A DNA stretch of 64,000 bases from Duganella aceris (lineage in GTDB: Bacteria; Pseudomonadota; Gammaproteobacteria; Burkholderiales; Burkholderiaceae_D), in contig NZ_JAADJT010000002.1 of assembly GCF_011090165.1 (NCBI RefSeq), positions 496,001-560,000 on the forward strand, written 5' to 3'. Positions 31,730 through 40,052 of this stretch are shown piece after piece. Within the stretch, counting starts at the first letter, position 1, and each line of letters opens with the position of its first letter. The notes beneath the pieces were generated by a model that did not search any database, had not been told where the DNA came from, and saw only the letters and a program-made list of their open reading frames with translations. The position numbers and the translations under genes were made by a program.

Positions 31730-31757
31730 TTGACAAAGGATAGACAGCCGCTATACT
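31730..31757 (+). promoter_or_regulatory. Sigma-70 promoter of the amidase gene
   Basis: A perfect TTGACA (31730-31735) and a TATACT (31752-31757) are separated by 16 bases. Transcription would start near 31764, inside the inverted repeat at 31763-31780, so a repressor bound there would block initiation. Confidence 0.8.
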
Positions 31758-31762
31758 CCAAC

Positions 31763-31780
31763 CTACCAAGTGACAGGTAG
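31763..31780. promoter_or_regulatory. Probable TetR operator at the amidase promoter
   Basis: The 18 bases CTACCAAGTGACAGGTAG form an inverted repeat, CTACC-N8-GGTAG. A closely similar site (CTACC, then GATAG, same spacing) lies between the TetR gene and the luciferase-like gene at 33818-33835. Position over the transcription start fits a repressor. Confidence 0.65.
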
Positions 31781-31811
31781 TTTTCTAAAACTGACTAATT
31801 GAGAGGTTTCC

Positions 31812-33218
31812 ATGAGTAACGACATCATTTTTTACGACGCCACCAAACTGGCCGAGCTGATCCGCAAGCGCGAGCTATCCCCGGTTGAAGTCATGCAGGC
31901 CCACCTCGACCGCATCGCGGCGGTCGATCCCAAGCTGAACGCGATCGTCGCGGTGGCGGACGGCGCCCTTGCCGCAGCGCGCGCGGCGGAGGCGGCGTTG
32001 ATGTCGGGCGCCGAACTGGGCCCGCTGCACGGCGTGCCGTTCACGGCCAAGGATTCGATCGACACCGCAGGCGTCCTGACGCAACGCGGCTCCCCGATCT
32101 TCCGTGGCCGCATCCCGGACGCCGACGCCACCAGCGTCGCGCGCCTTCGGAACGCCGGCGCGATCCTGCTGGCGAAGACCAATCTGCCGGAATTCTCGTA
32201 TTCGACTGAAACCGACAACCTACTTAGTGGCAGGTCGAACAATCCATGGAATCTCGACCGCACGCCCGGCGGTTCGAGCGGCGGCGAGTCGGCGGCCATC
32301 GCCGCCGGACTGTCGCCATTCGGTCTGGGCAGCGACCTCGCGATCTCGATACGCGGCCCGGCCGCGCAGACCGGCATCATCGGCCTGAAGGCCACGCACG
32401 GCCGCATACCGATGACCGGAGTCTGGTCGCGGGCGCCCCGCCGCTACTGGCACGTCGGCCCGATGGCCCGCAGCGTGCGCGATATCGCCCTGGCCTATTC
32501 GCTGCTCGCCGGGCCGGACGGCGCCGATGGATACTCCACCAGTCCGCTATCCTTCGACGCCGGCGTCGGCGCGGCGCCGGACCGGCCGCTGCGCGTGGGC
32601 TGGCTGGTCGAGCCCGGCTTCGGGCCGATCGACCCCGAAGTCGCGGCCACCGTGCAGGCGGCGGCCGAGGCGCTGCATGGCGCTGGCGTCATCGTGGAGC
32701 CGGTACGCATCCCGGCGCTGGAGCGGGACAATAGCCTGGAGGTGTTCAAGCGGGTGCATGTGATGGAGATGAAACCGGCGTTCCGCGAAGCGACCGCCGG
32801 CCACGAAGACCAGATGTTCCGGATTTCCAGGGATATGCTGGCCACGCCCGACACCCCGATGGCCGACTTCCTCGACGCCGAGCAGGCGACCGACCGCTTG
32901 CGGGATGGCTTCGCGGAATACTTCCAGCGCTACGACGCCCTGCTCTGCCCGGTGCTGCCGATTCCGGCGCACGCGCATGGCTTGTCGGAAATCGTCATCA
33001 ACGGCCAGTCCGTCTCGGCGCTGCAGGTCATGGCCGCCACGGTGCCGTTCAACGTAACCGGCCTGCCGGCGTTGTCGATCCGCTTCGGCACCAGCCGCGA
33101 CGGGCTGCCGATCGGGGTGCAGCTGGTGTCGAAATGGTTCGCCGAATCGACCATCCTGCATCTGGCCGCGTTGCTGGAGGCCGCCAGTCCGGTGCGCGAC
33201 CTGCGTCCGAATATCTAA
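31812..33218 (+). CDS. Amidase (amidase signature family), cytoplasmic
   Basis: Amidase of 468 residues without a signal peptide. The triad residues are seen in VPFTAKDSIDTAG (Lys), the PGGSSGGESAAIAAG segment (cis-Ser) and the Ser of SDLAISIRGPA; the last motif has AI where most members have GG before the nucleophile. It has a strong sigma-70 promoter overlapped by a palindrome that also occurs at the TetR gene 0.6 kb downstream, so it is probably repressed by that TetR. The substrate is unknown. It has no close similarity in context to the exported amidase at 7898. Confidence 0.9.
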   Translation: MSNDIIFYDATKLAELIRKRELSPVEVMQAHLDRIAAVDPKLNAIVAVADGALAAARAAEAALMSGAELGPLHGVPFTAKDSIDTAGVLTQRGSPIFRGRIPDADATSVARLRNAGAILLAKTNLPEFSYSTETDNLLSGRSNNPWNLDRTPGGSSGGESAAIAAGLSPFGLGSDLAISIRGPAAQTGIIGLKATHGRIPMTGVWSRAPRRYWHVGPMARSVRDIALAYSLLAGPDGADGYSTSPLSFDAGVGAAPDRPLRVGWLVEPGFGPIDPEVAATVQAAAEALHGAGVIVEPVRIPALERDNSLEVFKRVHVMEMKPAFREATAGHEDQMFRISRDMLATPDTPMADFLDAEQATDRLRDGFAEYFQRYDALLCPVLPIPAHAHGLSEIVINGQSVSALQVMAATVPFNVTGLPALSIRFGTSRDGLPIGVQLVSKWFAESTILHLAALLEAASPVRDLRPNI

Positions 33219-33221
33219 GGA

Positions 33222-33785
33222 TCAGGCCGGCAACAGCCCCGCCGCGCGATAGTTGTCGATGAGCGCGTCGTACAGCGCGATGTCGGCGCGGCTGCGCGCC
33301 ATCAATTGCGCGCCGGCGACGGCGGCGAAGATGGCGCGGGCGCGCGCTTCGCTTTCCTTGGCGCCGATGATGCCGGGCGTGGACAGGACCTTACTCAGCC
33401 AGGCCACGTTCACGTCGGCGAAGGTCTGCACTTCCTGCTTCACCGCGTCGGGCAGCTCGTCATATTCGGCGGCCATGAAACTGCACAGGCAGATGCGGTT
33501 ATCATTCTCCAGCGCTTTGCGGAACGTCGCCGGGAACTGGCGCAGGCAGCTGGCCGGGTCCGGGTTGGCGGCGGAGATTTCCTCCAAGACCGCCGCCGCG
33601 TCCTCCCAGTAGCGCCGCGCCACGGCGACGCCCAGATCGGCTTTGCTCGGGAAGTGGTAATAGATGCTCGCACCCTTGATGCCCACCTCGGCCGCCAGTT
33701 CACGGAAATTCAAGCCGTTGTAGCCACGCGCTTGGGCGGTGGTCTTGGCGGCGGCCAGGATGGCTTCTCTCGCGTTCGGGCTCAT
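33222..33785 (-). CDS. TetR/AcrR-family repressor
   Basis: Repressor of 187 residues. The N-terminal helix-turn-helix (ANAREAILAAAKTTAQARGY... through IKGASIYYHFPSKADLGVAV, about residues 3-53) is followed by an all-helical ligand domain. The ATG has GAGGTAA 5 nt upstream. It is divergent from the luciferase-like oxidoreductase gene, with a CTACC-N8-GATAG repeat between them and a matching repeat at the promoter of the amidase gene, so it probably controls all three genes. The inducer is unknown. Confidence 0.92.
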   Translation of the reverse strand: MSPNAREAILAAAKTTAQARGYNGLNFRELAAEVGIKGASIYYHFPSKADLGVAVARRYWEDAAAVLEEISAANPDPASCLRQFPATFRKALENDNRICLCSFMAAEYDELPDAVKQEVQTFADVNVAWLSKVLSTPGIIGAKESEARARAIFAAVAGAQLMARSRADIALYDALIDNYRAAGLLPA

Positions 33786-33817
33786 CGTATTACCTCATTT
33801 AAAGTTTCGCATAATTT

Positions 33818-33835
33818 CTACCATCCGGCAGATAG
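33818..33835. promoter_or_regulatory. Probable TetR operator between the TetR and oxidoreductase genes
   Basis: The 18 bases CTACCATCCGGCAGATAG are an imperfect inverted repeat that matches the site at 31763-31780 in both arms and spacing. It lies in the 77-nt gap between the divergent genes, 33 nt from the repressor start. Confidence 0.65.
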
Positions 33836-33862
33836 AAAAAGTGTACCACGAAAGGACTGCCC

Positions 33863-34837
33863 ATGAACCAGCTTGCCGTTGCCCCAGGCTTCAACCGCGC
33901 CTATGCCGACGTATTGCAATCCGGCCTGACGCTGGGGCTGATGACGCCGGCGCCGATGCCGGCCGCCGCGCCCGCCGATCCCGGGCAGGCGCAGGCGCTG
34001 GCGCGCATCGCCGAGGCGCAAGGCTTCGCGGCGCTGTGGACCCGCGACGTGCCCTTGATGATCGAGCAGGAGGGCAACGTTAGCGCGCTGGACGATCCGT
34101 TCGTCTGGCTGGCGATGCTGGCCGGCGCGACCGAGCGCATCGCCATCGGCACGGCGGCGGCGGTGCTGCCGTTGCGGCATCCTTTGCACCTGGCGAAAGC
34201 CGCGCTGTCGCTGGACCGCATCTCGGGCGGACGGTTCATCCTGGGACTGGGATCGGGCGACCGGCCGGCCGAATTCGCCGCCTTCGGCAAGGACGTCGCC
34301 GATTCCGCCACGCTGTACCGCGACGCCTGGCACATCGTGCGCGCCGCGCTGAGCCCGGACGCCGAGGCCCATGCGGCGCTGCTGGCGCATACGAACGGCC
34401 ACGAGATCCTGCCGCGCGCAGGCACGCGGATCCCGATGATCGGCGTCGGCACCTCGCGCCAGTCGCTGCAGTGGATCGCCGCCAACGCCGACGGCTGGGC
34501 CTCGTACCATCGCGAAGAGGAACGCCAGGCGGGACGCATCGGCTTATGGCAGCAGGCCCTGGCCGAGCGCGGCAACGGCGTCGCCAAGCCCTTCCTGCAA
34601 TCGTTGAATCTGGACCTGCTTGAAGATCCCGGCGCGGCGGCGCAAGCGATCCCGCTCGGCCTGCGCGGCGGACGCAGCGCGCTGATCGAGTATCTGCGGC
34701 GGCTGGCGCCGATGGGCGTGGCCCATGTGATCATCAACGTCAGCGCGGGGCCGAGGCCGGTGCGCAGCGTGCTCGAAGAAATCGGCGAGCACGTGATTCC
34801 GCTGCTGCCCGGCGAACGCCGATTCCGCGAAAACTAG
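33863..34837 (+). CDS. Luciferase-like (LLM) flavin-dependent oxidoreductase
   Basis: Flavin-dependent monooxygenase-like protein of 324 residues with the bacterial luciferase TIM-barrel fold. Visible family segments include EAQGFAALWTRDVPL, IAIGTAAAVLPLRHPLHLAKAALSLDRISGGRFILGLGSGD (in parts) and IPMIGVGTSRQSLQWIAANADGW. It best fits the BA3436-type luciferase-like group. AAAGGA precedes the ATG by 8 nt. It is divergent from a TetR gene with a shared operator, and may work with the co-regulated amidase on one N-containing compound, which is inference. Confidence 0.88.
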   Translation: MNQLAVAPGFNRAYADVLQSGLTLGLMTPAPMPAAAPADPGQAQALARIAEAQGFAALWTRDVPLMIEQEGNVSALDDPFVWLAMLAGATERIAIGTAAAVLPLRHPLHLAKAALSLDRISGGRFILGLGSGDRPAEFAAFGKDVADSATLYRDAWHIVRAALSPDAEAHAALLAHTNGHEILPRAGTRIPMIGVGTSRQSLQWIAANADGWASYHREEERQAGRIGLWQQALAERGNGVAKPFLQSLNLDLLEDPGAAAQAIPLGLRGGRSALIEYLRRLAPMGVAHVIINVSAGPRPVRSVLEEIGEHVIPLLPGERRFREN

Positions 34838-34925
34838 GCCATAGGCGAGAGGACGCAGCTGCCCGAATCCCCTATCCTGATGCGCGTTGGCCTGTTTTTT
34901 TCATCGACGACATGTGGAGATGGTC

Positions 34926-35525
34926 ATGGCAAAAGTTCTGGTGTTGTACTACTCGTCCTACGGGCATATCGAATCCATGGCCGGGGCGATGGCCGAAGGC
35001 GTGCGCGCGGCCGGCGCCACGGTGGACATCAAGCGCGTGCCGGAAACCGCACCCGAGGAAGTCGCGAAAAGCGCGCACTTCAAACTGGATCAAAGCGCGC
35101 CGATCGCCAAGGTGGAGGAACTGGCCGACTATGACGCCATCATCATCGGCGCGCCGACCCGCTTCGGCCGCATGCCGTCGCAGATGGCGGCGTTTCTGGA
35201 TCAGGCGGGCGGCCTGTGGATGCGCGGCGCGCTGAACGGCAAGGTCGGCGGCGCCTTCACCTCGACCGCCACCCAGCACGGCGGGCAGGAGGCGACCTTG
35301 TTTTCGATCATCGCCAACCTGCTGCACTTCGGCATGACCATCGTTGGTCTGCCGTACAGCTACCAGGGTCAGATGTCGCTCGATGAAATCGTCGGCGGCA
35401 GTCCATACGGCGCGACCACCATCGCCGGCGGCAGCGGCCAGCGCCAGCCCAGCGAGATCGACCTCGGCGGCGCCCGCCATCAGGGGGAACTGGTCGGCAA
35501 GACCACGATCAAGCTGTTCGGCTGA
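34926..35525 (+). CDS. wrbA: NAD(P)H:quinone oxidoreductase, WrbA type
   Basis: Flavodoxin-like FMN enzyme that reduces quinones by two electrons, 199 residues. FMN-binding segments are intact: [17 protein letters not shown] at the N-terminus, [29 protein letters not shown], and [13 protein letters not shown]. The ATG at 34926 gives the normal start [10 protein letters not shown]. It has its own ribosome site (GGAGATGG) and lies downstream of the LLM oxidoreductase with an 88-nt gap. An MBL-fold gene with no clear start follows 80 nt later. Confidence 0.95.
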   Translation: MAKVLVLYYSSYGHIESMAGAMAEGVRAAGATVDIKRVPETAPEEVAKSAHFKLDQSAPIAKVEELADYDAIIIGAPTRFGRMPSQMAAFLDQAGGLWMRGALNGKVGGAFTSTATQHGGQEATLFSIIANLLHFGMTIVGLPYSYQGQMSLDEIVGGSPYGATTIAGGSGQRQPSEIDLGGARHQGELVGKTTIKLFG

Positions 35526-35605
35526 TCCAGCTGCGGCAAAAAACCGATAACGGTATGCGGAAATAGAGCATCGCTCGTGCCGAGGAGGCGCCGGCCCGCG
35601 TCACC

Positions 35606-36418
35606 GTGATCTACGACGCGTTCGGCAAGGCTTCCGAACTGGAACGCGGCTGGGGATATTCGGCGCTGGTCGAATACGGTGGCAAGCGCATCCTGTTCGA
35701 CGCCGGCGGCCAATACCAGACCTTCGCCGACAATGTGCGCAAGCTGAAGATCGACCTGAAAACGCTGGACTTCGTGGTGATCTCGCATCGCCACGGCGAC
35801 CACACCGGCGGGCTGGCCTATGTGCTGGAGCAAAATCCCAAGGTGAAGATCTACGCGCCGCTGGAGACCGGCTCCTTCGGCACGCCACCCTCGCCACCGG
35901 CGGCCAAGGCGCTGTTGCGCAACGCGCCCGGCATCACGCCGGACCTGCGCTACTTCAACGGCAAGCCGCCGGAAAACCTGACCATCGATTCGCCGTGGCC
36001 CGGCACCAAGTTCACGCTGATCGATAAATCGGTGGAGATCGCGCCGGGGCTGTTCCTGGTGCGCACCGTGTCCGACGCCAAGGGCACGCTGGAGCTGAAC
36101 GAACTGTCGCTGGCGATCAGGACGCCGCAGGGCCTGGCGCTGATCGTGGGCTGCTCGCATCCGGGCATCGAGAAAATCCTCGAAGCGGCGGCGCAGTTCG
36201 AGCCGCGCATCTACACCATCGTCGGCGGCCTGCACCTGGTCGACAAGAGCGACCAGCAGGTGACCGAGGTGGTCGACAACTTCCAGAACCGCTGGCATAT
36301 CGAGCGCGTCGCCGCCGGCCACTGCACCGGCGAGTTCGCGCAGGTGGAGCTGGAGCGCGTCTTCGGCAAGCGCCACGATCACTCCGGCCTCGGCGAGGTC
36401 ATCGCGCTACCCCGCTAA
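35606..36418 (+). CDS. MBL-fold metallo-hydrolase (COG1237-like), 5' end possibly lost
   Basis: MBL-fold protein of 270 residues from a GTG at 35606. The metal motif is in VVISHRHGDHTGGL, and later ligands are in GCSHPGIEK and AAGHCTGE; this matches the group annotated as 7,8-dihydropterin-6-methyl-...-phosphate synthase-like hydrolases. The open frame runs up to a stop at 35564-35566 and reads AEEAPARVTVIYDAFG, like the mature end after a signal peptide, but no ATG or signal peptide lies upstream and the AGGAGG at 35583 is 17 nt from the GTG. The 5' end may have been deleted, so it may be inactive or cytoplasmic. Confidence 0.75.
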   Translation: MIYDAFGKASELERGWGYSALVEYGGKRILFDAGGQYQTFADNVRKLKIDLKTLDFVVISHRHGDHTGGLAYVLEQNPKVKIYAPLETGSFGTPPSPPAAKALLRNAPGITPDLRYFNGKPPENLTIDSPWPGTKFTLIDKSVEIAPGLFLVRTVSDAKGTLELNELSLAIRTPQGLALIVGCSHPGIEKILEAAAQFEPRIYTIVGGLHLVDKSDQQVTEVVDNFQNRWHIERVAAGHCTGEFAQVELERVFGKRHDHSGLGEVIALPR

Positions 36419-36525
36419 ACCCCTTCACGTTCCTTGCTTGCCCGCATCGCTTTCAGCGCAGATTCGTGATGGCGGGTAAAATGACATCCGTGTCAACTAT
36501 CTGACGTCGGATGAAACCAGTTTGC

Positions 36526-36553
36526 TTCACAGCAATTTCAATCGGGCTATACT
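36526..36553 (+). promoter_or_regulatory. Probable promoter of the Crp/Fnr-type gene
   Basis: TTCACA (36526-36531) and TATACT (36548-36553) are spaced by 16 bases, 44 nt before the start codon. Upstream at 36486-36512 lies an imperfect inverted repeat, ATCCG-T-GTCA ... TGAC-GT-CGGAT, which may be an operator. Confidence 0.6.
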
Positions 36554-36596
36554 CTATGCCCCTTGAGCGGTTTTGTAGGAACGTGACAATCAAAGC

Positions 36597-37238
36597 ATGA
36601 ATTCAGACTTTATCAAACAACGCAGCCGCTTCAAATCCGCCACCACCCGGCGCATCGACGTGAGCGAAGAGTCGTACACCGCCGTTACCGATCTGCTGGC
36701 GACCATCGCCCGGCCTTTCCACGTCCGCAAGGGCGAGTATCTGCAGCGGGCCGGCGTGCCGGCGACGCAGGTGCATTGGCTGTCCAGCGGCGTGGCGCGC
36801 AGCGGTTTCTTCAATCGCGACGGCGTCGAGGTGACGCTGCGTTTTTACCGCGAGGGCGAGTCGGCCACCACGCTGACCGATCTGATCAACGGTGAGACCG
36901 GGCTGCCGTCGGTGCAGTTCCTGGTCGCCGAGACGCCGATCCATGGCTTCACGCTGGATTGGAAACTGACCTGCGACCTGCGCGCGCAGCATCCGGTGAT
37001 GCAGCACTACCATCTGAATATCGCCCTGCACGGCTTGCAGAGTCTGGCGCAGCGCGCCTACACCAACGGCGAGACCTCGGCGCACGAGCGGCTGGCGGCG
37101 TTCCGCGAAGAGTATCCGGGACTGGAGGCGCGCATCTCGCAGCGCGCCATCGCCTCGTACCTGGGCATCACGCCGCAATACATGTCGCGCTTGCGGCGCG
37201 AGGCCGAAGCGGCGTCGGGCGAACCGCGCGAGGCATAA
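36597..37238 (+). CDS. Crp/Fnr-family regulator
   Basis: Transcription factor of 213 residues. A cyclic-nucleotide-binding-type beta-roll (about residues 28-115, with FHVRKGEYLQRAGVPATQVHWLSSG) is joined to a C-terminal winged helix, where RISQRAIASYLGITPQYMSRLRRE is the recognition region. The residues that bind cAMP in E. coli Crp (an RPGE-like Arg/Ser pair) are not obvious, so the ligand may differ. It has a sigma-70-like promoter and an upstream inverted repeat that could be its own site. A hairpin terminator separates it from the convergent ppa gene. Confidence 0.87.
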   Translation: MNSDFIKQRSRFKSATTRRIDVSEESYTAVTDLLATIARPFHVRKGEYLQRAGVPATQVHWLSSGVARSGFFNRDGVEVTLRFYREGESATTLTDLINGETGLPSVQFLVAETPIHGFTLDWKLTCDLRAQHPVMQHYHLNIALHGLQSLAQRAYTNGETSAHERLAAFREEYPGLEARISQRAIASYLGITPQYMSRLRREAEAASGEPREA

Positions 37239-37240
37239 AA

Positions 37241-37260
37241 AAACGCCCCTCGGGGCGTTT
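37241..37260. terminator. Bidirectional terminator between the Crp-type gene and ppa
   Basis: The stem AAACGCCCC / GGGGCGTTT with loop TC has seven A residues on one side (T on the minus strand) and TTT on the other, so it can end both convergent transcripts; it is best for ppa. Confidence 0.85.
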
Positions 37261-37279
37261 CTGCTTTCCGGCGCGATAC

Positions 37280-37822
37280 TTACGCGGCCGGAGCTTCCTT
37301 GTTGTAGGCGGCGACGCCGCTCAGGATTTCCTTCTTCGCTTCTTCCGGGCCGTACCAGCCGTCGATCTTGACCCATTTGCCTTTTTCCAGGTCTTTGTAG
37401 TGCTCGAAGAAGTGCTGGATCTGGCGCAGGCGCAGTTCGTTCAGGTCTTCCGGCTTCTGCCAGTGGCTGTAGATCGACAGAACTTTGTCGACTGGTACGG
37501 CCAGGACTTTGGCGTCTTCACCGGATTCGTCGGTCATCTTCAGCACGCCGATAGGACGGCAGCGCACCACCACGCCCGGGATCAGCGGGAACGGGGTGAT
37601 GACCAGCACGTCGACCGGGTCGCCGTCGTCGGACAGGGTGTTCGGTACGTAGCCGTAGTTGCATGGGTAGTGCATCGCGGTACCCATGAAACGATCGACG
37701 AAGATCGCGCCCGATTCCTTGTCAACTTCATACTTGATCGGATCGGCGTTCATCGGGATTTCGATGATCACGTTGAAATCGTTAGGCAAATCTTTACCGG
37801 AAGACACTTTGTTCAAGCTCAT
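37280..37822 (-). CDS. ppa: Inorganic pyrophosphatase
   Basis: Soluble family I pyrophosphatase that hydrolyses PPi to drive biosynthesis. 180 residues, normal for bacterial hexameric forms. The signature [11 protein letters not shown] holds the metal-binding Asp residues; other active-site segments are [32 protein letters not shown] and [13 protein letters not shown]. It is convergent with the Crp-type gene and has a terminator 19 nt after its stop. Confidence 0.97.
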   Translation of the reverse strand: MSLNKVSSGKDLPNDFNVIIEIPMNADPIKYEVDKESGAIFVDRFMGTAMHYPCNYGYVPNTLSDDGDPVDVLVITPFPLIPGVVVRCRPIGVLKMTDESGEDAKVLAVPVDKVLSIYSHWQKPEDLNELRLRQIQHFFEHYKDLEKGKWVKIDGWYGPEEAKKEILSGVAAYNKEAPAA

Positions 37823-37913
37823 GGGGTTTCCTTGTGGGGTGCTGTCGAATGTTTAACCGCGCAATTATAGCGAAGTCCAGCCGGCTTGTGCAGCGCACCA
37901 CACCGGCGTGCGG

Positions 37914-38276
37914 CTAATCGCGCCTGGTTTTTTTGTCGGAATTGCCGGTGCAGGTGGTGTTGTCTTTGCTGGCGGTCTGGATGTTTTCACCGCCGCTGGC
38001 GTCCACTCCGCCCTCCGGACGCAGGCAATCGGCTTTGGCGCCCTTGGGAGGCTTGTTGTCGAAGCCGGGCCGCTCCGGCGGCTGCATGCCGGCGTTACCG
38101 AGTTGCCGGGAGCCCGCCTCCGCCTCTGCCTTGCCCGAGCCGTCCGGCTGGAACGCCGTCGCGCCGGTGGTGCCGGTCGGATGCACCACCTCCTTGGGCG
38201 GCGCTTGCGCCGGGGCGGCGGTGGCCGCAAGGCACAGCGCGGCCGCTGCGACGGCCTTGATCAACGGAGCATTCAT
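37914..38276 (-). CDS. Small secreted protein, paralogue A of a tandem pair
   Basis: A 120-residue protein with a signal peptide (MNAPLIKAVAAAALCLAATA, cleavage near PAQA) and a strong ribosome site (GGGAGGAAG). The mature part is Gly/Pro/Lys-rich and shares a line of motifs with the neighbouring gene: PTGTTGATAFQP, GSGKAEAEAGS, GNAGM, GFDNKPPKGAKADC, RPEGGVDASGGENI, and SKDNTTCTG. Two cysteines are conserved and may form a disulfide. No known domain is recognised. It lies 118 nt after its paralogue, with the gene start of ppa upstream. Confidence 0.85.
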   Translation of the reverse strand: MNAPLIKAVAAAALCLAATAAPAQAPPKEVVHPTGTTGATAFQPDGSGKAEAEAGSRQLGNAGMQPPERPGFDNKPPKGAKADCLRPEGGVDASGGENIQTASKDNTTCTGNSDKKTRRD

Positions 38277-38394
38277 GATCTTCCTCCCGATAAGCTGGTA
38301 AAGGCAGATTGTTCCATGCGGCCGCATCCGTCAAGCGGGAGTTACCCCGCCTGAAGGCATAGCTACAACTGACCCCGAGGCTGGAAACCGGCAA

Positions 38395-38760
38395 TTACTT
38401 GGACTTCTTGTCGGCTTTGCCGGTGCACGCGGTATTGTCTTTGCTGGATGAGGCGATGTTCTCGCCGCCGCTGGCGTCGACGCCGCCTTGGGGACGATGG
38501 CAGTTAGCCTTGGCGCCTTTGGGCGGCTTGTTGTCGAAGCCGGGCTTGGCCTGCTCCTTCATGCCGGCGTTGCCGTTTTGCGCGGACCCCGCCTCCGCTT
38601 CAGCCTTGCCGGAACCGGTGGGCTGGAACGCCGTGGCGCCGGTGGTGCCGGTCGGTTGTGCCTCCGCTTTGGAAGCCGCCGGCTTCTCCTGCGCCTGGCT
38701 GAGGCTGGCGGCGAGACAAATTGCCGCCACGCCGATGGTCTTGATGACTGAGGCTTTCAT
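38395..38760 (-). CDS. Small secreted protein, paralogue B of a tandem pair
   Basis: A 121-residue relative of the gene at 37914-38276, in the same orientation. Signal peptide MKASVIKTIGVAAICLAASL (cleavage near SQAQ), then the shared motifs PTGTTGATAFQPTGSG, KAEAEAGSAQNGNAGM, KPGFDNKPPKGAKANC, RPQGGVDASGGENI and SKDNTACTG. The N-terminal third differs most. Cysteines in KANCHRP and TACTG are conserved in both. A separate ribosome site (GGGAGTTCG) precedes the ATG. The function is unknown; tandem copies point to dosage or divergence of a periplasmic or surface role. Confidence 0.85.
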   Translation of the reverse strand: MKASVIKTIGVAAICLAASLSQAQEKPAASKAEAQPTGTTGATAFQPTGSGKAEAEAGSAQNGNAGMKEQAKPGFDNKPPKGAKANCHRPQGGVDASGGENIASSSKDNTACTGKADKKSK

Positions 38761-38853
38761 GATCGAACTCCCGATGCTTGGTAAGTATCGATTGTTTCAC
38801 GTCCATGTCAGCCGGCAAGTAGGAATTCAAGCCGTCGGCGGGTCAGCGCGGAG

Positions 38854-40050
38854 CTAGAGGATCGTCGCCAGCGCGCACTGGCGGTAGTGGTTGGCCGCTT
38901 CTTCCTGTTGCCCCAGCGCTTCGTGCATCTGCGCCAGCTTCAGGTGCGATTCGCGCACCATGCGCGGATCGGACGCGTCCGACAAGGCCTGCTCCAGGAA
39001 GCGCTGGGCCTTGCCCCACAACTTCTGCTTCAGGCACAGCGAACCCAGCGTCAACGCCAGCTCGGCGTCGGTCGGACGGGTGTGCATCCACTTCTCGCAA
39101 TGTTCGATCTGCATCAGCAGCGCGGCCGAGCCGGCCGGCGCCGCGGCCTCGCGGTAGGCGCGCACCACGCGGTCGTCCCAGTCGGCGGCCAGCGATTCCT
39201 CCGCCACCAGCCGCGCTTCGTCGTGCAGGCCGCGCGCGTTGAGGGCGGTGGCGGCGCGGCAGGCGACGTAGGGCTTGATGCGATCGGCGTTCGGCACCGT
39301 CGACCAGACCCGCAACAGCGATTCGGCGTCATGCGTGCCGTCGGACAGCATGTCGTCGTAGGCCAGCTCGCGCAGCCGCGACGACAGCGCCGGATGCAGC
39401 GCGCGGTGCTTGTCCAGCGAACGCACCAGGCGCAGCACTTCCGGCCAGTTCTTGGCCTGCTGCTGCGCCTTCAGCGACATCTGCAAGGCATGGATATGGC
39501 GCGTGCCGCTGGTGTTGAGCTCGCGCACCGCCTCCAGCGCCGCTTCCGGCTGGTGGTCGTCGACCAGCAATTCGGTCATCGTCATCAGGCGCGCGGTCTT
39601 CATGACGTTGTCGTCGCTGATGCGCGCCAGCCAGTTGTCGCGGCGCGGACCCTGGCGCATGCGGTGCGCGGCGCGGGCGCCGATCAGCGCGGCGACGCCG
39701 GCGTTTTCCTGCAATTCGGCGGCGCGCATCGCGGCTTTTTCGGCGTGGCCGAAGCGGCCTTCGAACAAGGCCTTCAGCGCTTCGCGCAGACCCTTGTTGC
39801 CGTCGCGCTCGCGCTTCTGCTGGCGATACGCGGCGACCTTGCCCGGCATCTTGACCGTGGCGCGGAAGGCGCGGATCAGGATGTACAGGAACACGAACAG
39901 CGCCGCCAGCAGCACCACGAAGAAGTTCAGCGACAGGTCGATCCGGTGCGGCGGGTAGAACAGCACCACATTGCCCGGATTAAAACGCGCCGTCACGGCG
40001 ATGCCGATGGCGGCGGCCATCAATGCGACTATCCAGAGAAATAAACGCAT
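38854..40050 (-). CDS. hemY: HemY, TPR protein of heme biosynthesis
   Basis: Inner-membrane protein of 398 residues that in proteobacteria lies in the hem operon and aids late heme synthesis. Two hydrophobic segments at the N-terminus (MRLFLWIVALMAAAIGI and FFVVLLAALFVFLYILI) anchor it, then helical TPR repeats fill the rest, e.g. LALTLGSLCLKQKLWGKAQ and AHRMRQGP near residue 130. Last gene of the hemC-hemD-hemX-hemY operon; it starts 2 nt after hemX. Confidence 0.93.
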   Translation of the reverse strand: MRLFLWIVALMAAAIGIAVTARFNPGNVVLFYPPHRIDLSLNFFVVLLAALFVFLYILIRAFRATVKMPGKVAAYRQQKRERDGNKGLREALKALFEGRFGHAEKAAMRAAELQENAGVAALIGARAAHRMRQGPRRDNWLARISDDNVMKTARLMTMTELLVDDHQPEAALEAVRELNTSGTRHIHALQMSLKAQQQAKNWPEVLRLVRSLDKHRALHPALSSRLRELAYDDMLSDGTHDAESLLRVWSTVPNADRIKPYVACRAATALNARGLHDEARLVAEESLAADWDDRVVRAYREAAAPAGSAALLMQIEHCEKWMHTRPTDAELALTLGSLCLKQKLWGKAQRFLEQALSDASDPRMVRESHLKLAQMHEALGQQEEAANHYRQCALATIL

Positions 40051-40052
40051 GA

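Noticed and set aside
32217..32240. A CTACT-N8-GGTCG sequence inside the amidase gene resembling the TetR operator
   Set aside because: Both arms carry mismatches and it lies in coding sequence; probably chance.
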